Below, piece by piece: positions 59,617-64,000 of a DNA stretch of 64,000 nt. The notes below the pieces were generated by a model. It saw only the letters and a program-made list of their open reading frames with translations, was not told where the DNA came from and ran no database searches. Made by a program: the position numbers and the translations under genes. This DNA comes from Nocardia nova SH22a (GTDB lineage: Bacteria > Actinomycetota > Actinomycetes > Mycobacteriales > Mycobacteriaceae): NCBI RefSeq assembly GCF_000523235.1, contig NZ_CP006850.1, positions 5,456,001 to 5,520,000 on the forward strand, written 5' to 3'. Position 1 is the first letter of the stretch. Every line of letters starts with the position of its first letter.

Positions 59617-61020
59617 TCATTCCGCACCGGCGGTCGCGGTCGTGAAGCGCCGGTAGTCGTCGCGCGCCTCCGCCACCAGTGCGGGCACGTCGCGTTCGAG
59701 CAGGACCCCGGCGGCGCAGGCATCGCGGGCGGCCTCCTCGAACCGGGCGAGGTACGCCTGCTCGTCGCCGTACATCAACGAGATGGCGAGCGGCGTGAAC
59801 GGCGTGCTCGAGCCACAGAGCCAGGTCACCAGGTCCGCGCCGAGCGGAACCGCGTCGTGTCTGGCCAGCGGAACCCGAACCTGCGGAAGCCGGATGCCGC
59901 CCTGCGCGATACCGAGACGATCGCGCCGCACGGCCGTGTCCACGAACTCGATCAGCGGCTGCGACGGCGGCGGCGGTCCGCCGTCGACCCACGTCACCAT
60001 GTGCCGGTACGCGGCCTCGAGCACCGGCAGGAACGGCACGCGGTTCATCCCGCCGGTCAGCAACATGCTGTTCGCGGTGCCGAGTTCCTTCTCCGTGCGC
60101 ACCATGCTGCGTCGCACGTACTGCTCGGAGACGTGGGTCGTACCGGCGATCTCCCAGCAGCGGAACAGATCGGTGTCGGGCTGGTGGGCCGGGCGGAGCA
60201 CCTCGGCCTCCAGTTCGGAGTCGACGATCATGACCGGCACGTCCAGGTCGTCCCGCAGCAGGTTGGCGGCGGCGTGGTCGTCTGGGCCCGGGATCGAGCC
60301 CGGCTCGTTCAGGGTCATGGCTTGCTCGCCGCCGACGATCGGCGGACCGAAGCCGAAGTACAACTCCAGGACGAAACCGTCGTAGGCCCGTGCCAGCGGA
60401 TGGACGGCGTTGATATAGGTCGCGACGCGCCCGGCCGACTGCGACTGCCCGTGCGCGATGAGCTTGCGGACCGGCAGCCCGCCCATCGGGTCCACCGAGC
60501 GGTCCCGGTCGGGGCCGATGGCACGCGCGGCCTGGGTGAAGATGTCGAAGGAGTAGTCGTCGCCGGGGTGCGACAGTGTGCCGTACCGCTCGGGGTCCCA
60601 GTCCACCAGGCCCCGGCGATCGTCGGGCGTGCCGTGGACACCGGACCGCTGCACCGTGACTCCGACTGCGGCACAACCACTTTCGAGCATCTCGACGGAC
60701 AGGCCGGTCATGTTGTCGATGGTGCCGGAGACGTTGTTCCAGCACACGAACACCGTGCCGTTGAACCGCTCGGGATCGGCCGGTCGGTACACCATGATCC
60801 TGGTCTTGAAGGGCGCGCTCTCCACCGGCTCGGCGCGCCAGCGCCCGTCCCAGCCGAACTCCGCGCCCTCGCACGGCGCGTACCGCACCGCGTCTCCTTC
60901 GAGGAAGAACTCCTCCTCGACGTAACCGTACGAATCCAGATCGGCCAGCGGCGGGAAGAAAACCCGTCCCTTCCCGCCCGTGATCGGGCCGCTCACCACC
61001 GTGGTGCGGACATTCGTCAT
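59617..61020 (-). CDS. Abhydrolase_10-type hydrolase, copy B
   Basis: A 467-residue paralogue of copy A with the same architecture: KTRIMVYRPADPERFNGTVFVCWNNVSGT, SFDIFTQAARAIGP, nucleophile region IAHGQSQSAGRVATYINAVHPLA, GTTHVSEQYV with a candidate His. ATG 61020 is preferred over an earlier in-frame codon. The two copies most likely arose by duplication, and kept conservation argues both are functional on related esters. Located 46 bases after the thiolase stop in the same operon. Confidence 0.87.
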   Translation of the reverse strand: MTNVRTTVVSGPITGGKGRVFFPPLADLDSYGYVEEEFFLEGDAVRYAPCEGAEFGWDGRWRAEPVESAPFKTRIMVYRPADPERFNGTVFVCWNNVSGTIDNMTGLSVEMLESGCAAVGVTVQRSGVHGTPDDRRGLVDWDPERYGTLSHPGDDYSFDIFTQAARAIGPDRDRSVDPMGGLPVRKLIAHGQSQSAGRVATYINAVHPLARAYDGFVLELYFGFGPPIVGGEQAMTLNEPGSIPGPDDHAAANLLRDDLDVPVMIVDSELEAEVLRPAHQPDTDLFRCWEIAGTTHVSEQYVRRSMVRTEKELGTANSMLLTGGMNRVPFLPVLEAAYRHMVTWVDGGPPPPSQPLIEFVDTAVRRDRLGIAQGGIRLPQVRVPLARHDAVPLGADLVTWLCGSSTPFTPLAISLMYGDEQAYLARFEEAARDACAAGVLLERDVPALVAEARDDYRRFTTATAGAE

Positions 61021-61066
61021 CGGATGCCACTTTCTGTCGTTGTGCACCGGACCGCCTCGGGCCGGT

Positions 61067-62242
61067 TCAGATCGTTTCGAGGACGCTGACGTAGTTCGCG
61101 ACCGCCAGGCCGCCCATGTTGTGAACCGCGGCGAGCCGCGGCGACGGCAGTTGCATATCTCCGGCGGTGCCCGTCAGCTGCTGCGCGGCGACCACGTGCT
61201 GGCTGACGCCGGTGGCGCCGACCGGGTGGCCCTTGGCCTTGAGTCCGCCCGACACATTCACCGGAAGTCGGCCGTGCGGATGGACCGTGCCGTCGGCGAG
61301 CAGTTCACCGCCGCGCCCGTCCTCGGCCAGACCGAGCACTTCGTACAGCCGCAGTTCGGCGATGGTGAAGCAGTCGTGCAGTTCGATGAAGGACAGGTCG
61401 TCACGCCGCACCTCCGCCATCGCGAGCGCGCGCTGCCAGGCCACCCGGCTGCCCGCGAACGCCAACGGGTCGCGCGCGGCGCCCGGCAGGAAATCGTTCG
61501 CCTGCGCGAAGCCCCGCAACCGCACCGCGGACGCCTTCCGCGCCCTGGTCGACAGCACGACCGCGGCCGCGCCGTCGGAGACCGGCGAACAGTCCGTCCG
61601 GCGCAAGGGCGAGGCGACCAGCGGATTCTTGTCGGACACCGTCCGGCAGAACTTCTCACCGAGGTCCTTGCGCAACTGCGCGTACGGGTTGCGAACACCG
61701 TTGCGGTGGTTCTTCGCGGCGATCGTGCCGAGCACGTCGCCGCAATCGCCGTAGCGTTTGCCGTAGTGCTGCGCGACGTCCGCGAACAACCCGGCGAAGC
61801 CGGTCGAGGACGGATGTCCGGCGCTGTCGTAGTCGGCGCCCAGCAGGCCCGCACCGATCTGTTCGGGCGAGGCGTGCGTCATCTTCTCCACGCCGACGAC
61901 CAGCACGGTCCGCGCGGTACCGGCGAGCAGGGCGTTGACGCCCTGATGCAGCGCGGCCGAACCGGACGCGCACGCGTTCTCGACGCGGGTGGCGGGGACC
62001 CCGAACAGGTCCGGTGACAGCTGCAATGCCAGCGAGGAGGTGAAGACCAGTGGCGTCAGGCCGGGATTGAACTGGCCGACGAAGATCGCGTCGATTTCCC
62101 CCGGCTCGACATTCGCACTGGTGATCGCCTCACGGGCGACGGATACGACGAGATCTTCGACGTCCTCGTCGAGCTTGCCGAATCGCGAGTGCCCCCAGCC
62201 GATCAGCAGGACGTCGGTGCCGAATTGTGTCGCGAGCGTCAT
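61067..62242 (-). CDS. SCPx-type thiolase (lipid-transfer family)
   Basis: A 391-residue thiolase-fold enzyme: VENACASGSAALHQG (nucleophilic Cys), ELHDCFTIAELRLYE (the SCPx HDCFT motif) and GGLKAKGHPVGATGVSQ (catalytic His). SCPx-type thiolases remove acetyl- or propionyl-CoA units in sterol and branched-chain side-chain oxidation. The ATG overlaps the SDR stop (ATGA). With acyl-CoA ligase, crotonase and SDR genes in one operon it fits beta-oxidation of an esterase-released acid. Confidence 0.92.
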   Translation of the reverse strand: MTLATQFGTDVLLIGWGHSRFGKLDEDVEDLVVSVAREAITSANVEPGEIDAIFVGQFNPGLTPLVFTSSLALQLSPDLFGVPATRVENACASGSAALHQGVNALLAGTARTVLVVGVEKMTHASPEQIGAGLLGADYDSAGHPSSTGFAGLFADVAQHYGKRYGDCGDVLGTIAAKNHRNGVRNPYAQLRKDLGEKFCRTVSDKNPLVASPLRRTDCSPVSDGAAAVVLSTRARKASAVRLRGFAQANDFLPGAARDPLAFAGSRVAWQRALAMAEVRRDDLSFIELHDCFTIAELRLYEVLGLAEDGRGGELLADGTVHPHGRLPVNVSGGLKAKGHPVGATGVSQHVVAAQQLTGTAGDMQLPSPRLAAVHNMGGLAVANYVSVLETI

Positions 62243-63048
62243 CGCTGTCCGCCTGTCGCCGGGACCGGGAGATCGGAGAGGAAGCCCGCGGTCAGCCCGC
62301 TGTCGACCGGAAGGATCGCGCCGGTGATGTTGGCGGAGTAGTCCGAGAGCAGGTAGGTGATGGCACGCGCCTGGTCGAGGGGACTCGTGAGGTGTCCGAG
62401 CGGAGTCCTCGGCAGGTACAGCTGTTCGGGCACGATGCCGGTCGCCGCGGTCGCCGACCGCATCATCGGCGTGTCCACGGGTCCGGGGCACACCACGTTG
62501 ACTCGGATGCCGCGCGGTCCCCAGTCGTAGGCGAGTGATTTGGCGAGCCCGACGATCGCGTGTTTGCTCGCGGCGTAGTTCGCCCGGCCGTCCTGTCCCC
62601 CGAACGAGTCGGTGGATCCGATCAGCACCATCGCGCCCTCGCCGCGGGGCAGCATGCGCCGCGCCGCGAGCCGCGCGGTCAGGAATGTCCCGGTGATGTT
62701 CACCGAAAGGACGTTCTCCCAGTCCTCCAGCGGCATCGACTCCGCGGGCGACGGCTTGGCCAGGCCCGCGCATGTCACCACCCCGTGGATGGGTCCGAGG
62801 GCGGACTCGGCCCCGCTCACCGCCGCATCCATCGACTCCTCGTCGCGGACGTCGGCGACGAAGCCGCACGCGGTCCCGCCGGTGGCCTCGATCGCCGCGA
62901 CCGTCGCCTTGCCCGCGTCCTCCTGCGACTCGACGACGGCGAGCACCGCACCGTGCCGCGCGAGTTCGAGCGCGGTCGCCTGGCCGATACCGCCACCGCC
63001 GCCCGTCACCAGGACGACGCGGCCTTCCAAACCGAGATCAACCGACAC
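62239..63048 (-). CDS. Short-chain dehydrogenase/reductase (SDR)
   Basis: A 269-residue classical SDR: NAD(P) motif VVLVTGGGGGIGQATALEL, VTCAGLAKP in place of NNAG, active-site Ser in VLIGSTDSFGG and YAASK. The terminal GAILPVDSGLTAG follows the family pattern. GTG 63048 has GAGGAG upstream. It oxidises or reduces a hydroxyl/keto group, in this context probably the 3-hydroxyacyl step between crotonase and thiolase. Confidence 0.93.
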   Translation of the reverse strand: MSVDLGLEGRVVLVTGGGGGIGQATALELARHGAVLAVVESQEDAGKATVAAIEATGGTACGFVADVRDEESMDAAVSGAESALGPIHGVVTCAGLAKPSPAESMPLEDWENVLSVNITGTFLTARLAARRMLPRGEGAMVLIGSTDSFGGQDGRANYAASKHAIVGLAKSLAYDWGPRGIRVNVVCPGPVDTPMMRSATAATGIVPEQLYLPRTPLGHLTSPLDQARAITYLLSDYSANITGAILPVDSGLTAGFLSDLPVPATGGQR

Positions 63049-63104
63049 GTTCTCTCCTCCACGTTGTCGTTCTGTGTGCAGGCACTGCACCTTGCTTTCG
63101 GGGC

Positions 63105-63935
63105 CTACGGCCGCGTGAAGTTCGGATCGATCAGGTCACCGAAGCGGACGCGGTTGTGGGTATGGGCGAGCTGATGCAGGGCGAACGATGTCTGCATCGC
63201 CTGAGGTCGGCCCTGGGCGTCCTGTGCGGCGTTGATCGACTCCTTGGTGAGTTTCAGCGCGAACAGCGGCATCCGGGCGATCCGCTCGGCGAGTTCGAGC
63301 GTCGCGGCCTCGAGCTCCGCACGCGGCACGACGTGATTGACCATGCCGAGCCGGTACGCGTTGTCGGCGGTGATCACCTCGGAGGTGAAGAGCATCTCCT
63401 TGGCCTGGCGAACGCCCATTTCCCAAGGGTGATGGAAGAATTCGACGCCGTTGACTCCCATAGCGAGGGTGTTGTCGATGAACTCCGCGTCGTCGGCGGC
63501 GACGATCAGATCGCAGGGCCAGGCCAGCATGAGCCCGCCCGCGATGACCTTGCCGTGGACGGCGGCGATCGTGGGTTTCGGGATGTTGCGCCAGCGCTCG
63601 GAGAAGCCGAGATAGATCTCCTTCTCTCGCGCCATGTGGCCCTCGGCGCCTTCGCAGCCGAATCCGCACCAGGTCCCGACCGTGTCGTGCTTCGCCATTG
63701 CCGCCGGATAGTCCTGTTCGCGCAGATCATGGCCCGCGGAGAAGTGCGGCCCCTCGGCGTTCAGGACTATGACGGAGACATCGTCGTCCTGCGCGCCACG
63801 GTCGAAGGCGGCATTCAGGTCGTACAGGAACGTCGTGTCCTGCGCGTTGCGGGTGTTCGGCTTCGCGAGTGTGATGCGGGCGACGCGGGGCGCGACGATC
63901 TCGTACCGGATGACGTCGGATTCCGTGGTGCTCAT
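63105..63935 (-). CDS. Enoyl-CoA hydratase/isomerase (crotonase) family protein
   Basis: A 276-residue crotonase: oxyanion parts GPHFSAGHDL and AAVHGKVIAGGLMLAWPCDLIVAADDAEF are typical, but the hydratase Glu segment is replaced by ANTLAMGVNGVEFFHHPWEMGVRQAKEMLFT (in parts), so the activity may be isomerase, hydrolase or another crotonase reaction. TGAGGAGG precedes ATG 63935. The start overlaps the previous gene stop (ATGA). Part of the beta-oxidation-like set with SDR and thiolase. Confidence 0.9.
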   Translation of the reverse strand: MSTTESDVIRYEIVAPRVARITLAKPNTRNAQDTTFLYDLNAAFDRGAQDDDVSVIVLNAEGPHFSAGHDLREQDYPAAMAKHDTVGTWCGFGCEGAEGHMAREKEIYLGFSERWRNIPKPTIAAVHGKVIAGGLMLAWPCDLIVAADDAEFIDNTLAMGVNGVEFFHHPWEMGVRQAKEMLFTSEVITADNAYRLGMVNHVVPRAELEAATLELAERIARMPLFALKLTKESINAAQDAQGRPQAMQTSFALHQLAHTHNRVRFGDLIDPNFTRP

Positions 63936-64000
63936 CGGTCCTCCTCAGGGGTGAAGGGCAATGTCGGGACGGCCGCGAGGAGCGCGTCGGCGCGGTCGCG
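63932..64000 (-). CDS. Partial upstream gene, C-terminal 22 residues
   Basis: Reading the minus strand from the window edge gives an open frame ending AVPTLPFTPEEDR and TGA, whose last bases overlap the crotonase ATG (ATGA). The overlap, coding bias and position show that the operon continues beyond the window. Too little is visible to name the family. Confidence 0.6.
   Translation of the reverse strand, partial: RDRADALLAAVPTLPFTPEEDR

Noticed and set aside
57951..59723. A 590-residue fusion protein starting in the HSL-type hydrolase
   Set aside because: After about residue 300 it reads copy A out of frame; the copy A start has a perfect ribosome site, so this is a truncated gene running into its neighbour.
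1..64000. tRNA, rRNA, CRISPR, insertion sequences, phage genes
   Set aside because: No cloverleaf-like segments, regular short repeats, transposase or integrase motifs were seen on reading both strands; a tRNAscan or ISfinder search would be needed to exclude short or degraded ones.

Overview
The window is GC-rich, has strong G/C third-position bias and dense gene packing, and codes for a high-GC actinomycete. A DUF3068/PorA-type membrane protein, a DDN-type F420-like reductase, a GabD2-like aldehyde dehydrogenase and the sheer number of catabolic clusters point to the mycolate-containing Nocardia/Rhodococcus group. That placement is inference from gene content. I saw no rRNA, tRNA, CRISPR array, insertion sequence or phage gene.

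Layout. (i) 1-4.9 kb: a lipoprotein (cut by the window edge), a frameshifted ctaG, a ClC chloride channel, a MarR regulator and an alpha/beta hydrolase. (ii) 5.0-9.5 kb: a minus-strand trio of hydrolase, FAD aromatic hydroxylase and decarboxylase-type amidohydrolase, divergent from a GntR regulator. (iii) 9.6-13.9 kb: E2 and AceE-like E1 of a 2-oxoacid dehydrogenase, divergent from an Lrp regulator. (iv) 14.1-17.0 kb: a VOC dioxygenase-like protein, an HsaA-like group D flavin monooxygenase and an AraC activator. (v) 17.2-36 kb: a large aromatic-catabolic block. On the plus strand lie P450, [3Fe-4S] ferredoxin, a small beta-protein, a DUF3068 protein, formaldehyde dehydrogenase and an EXXR-less P450. 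Convergent to them on the minus strand is an operon of three FAD hydroxylases, two extradiol dioxygenases, a BKACE enzyme, a Cys-rich 60-residue protein and a ferredoxin reductase. Fumarylacetoacetate hydrolase, cupin, PadR and C-C/ester hydrolase genes complete the block. (vi) 36-45.5 kb: a cyclic-ketone type cluster (DDN reductase, quinone oxidoreductase, TetR, old-yellow-enzyme, Baeyer-Villiger monooxygenase, hydrolase, acetoacetate-decarboxylase-like protein, aldehyde dehydrogenase). (vii) 45.7-51.2 kb: ordinary accessory genes (PfpI/DJ-1, PucR regulator, DUF3533 membrane protein, lipoprotein, FNT channel, a small hypothetical). (viii) 51.2-64 kb: one minus-strand operon of at least eleven genes (crotonase, SDR, SCPx-type thiolase, five esterase/hydrolase genes of which one is broken, acyl-CoA ligase, nitronate-monooxygenase-like protein).

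Two regulatory motifs tie the genes together. An ATGT-N8-ACAT box, the known PadR operator form, occurs at about 17.22, 31.12, 32.62 and 34.94 kb. It sits on a -35 TTGACA in front of the P450 operon, between the divergent hydroxylase and FAH operons, in front of padR itself and in front of the hydrolase at 34.5 kb. Together these define one PadR regulon. A separate 17-bp motif, GTTNRCGCCGCWTACAT, occurs seven times in the promoters of cluster (vi), around and near the TetR gene. In region (v) the parts fit O-demethylation of a methoxylated aromatic (P450 plus ferredoxin plus reductase, with formaldehyde removed by FdhA), then ring hydroxylation, meta-cleavage and hydrolysis. In region (vi) they fit enone reduction, Baeyer-Villiger oxidation, lactone hydrolysis and aldehyde oxidation. 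Substrates are not determinable from sequence alone.
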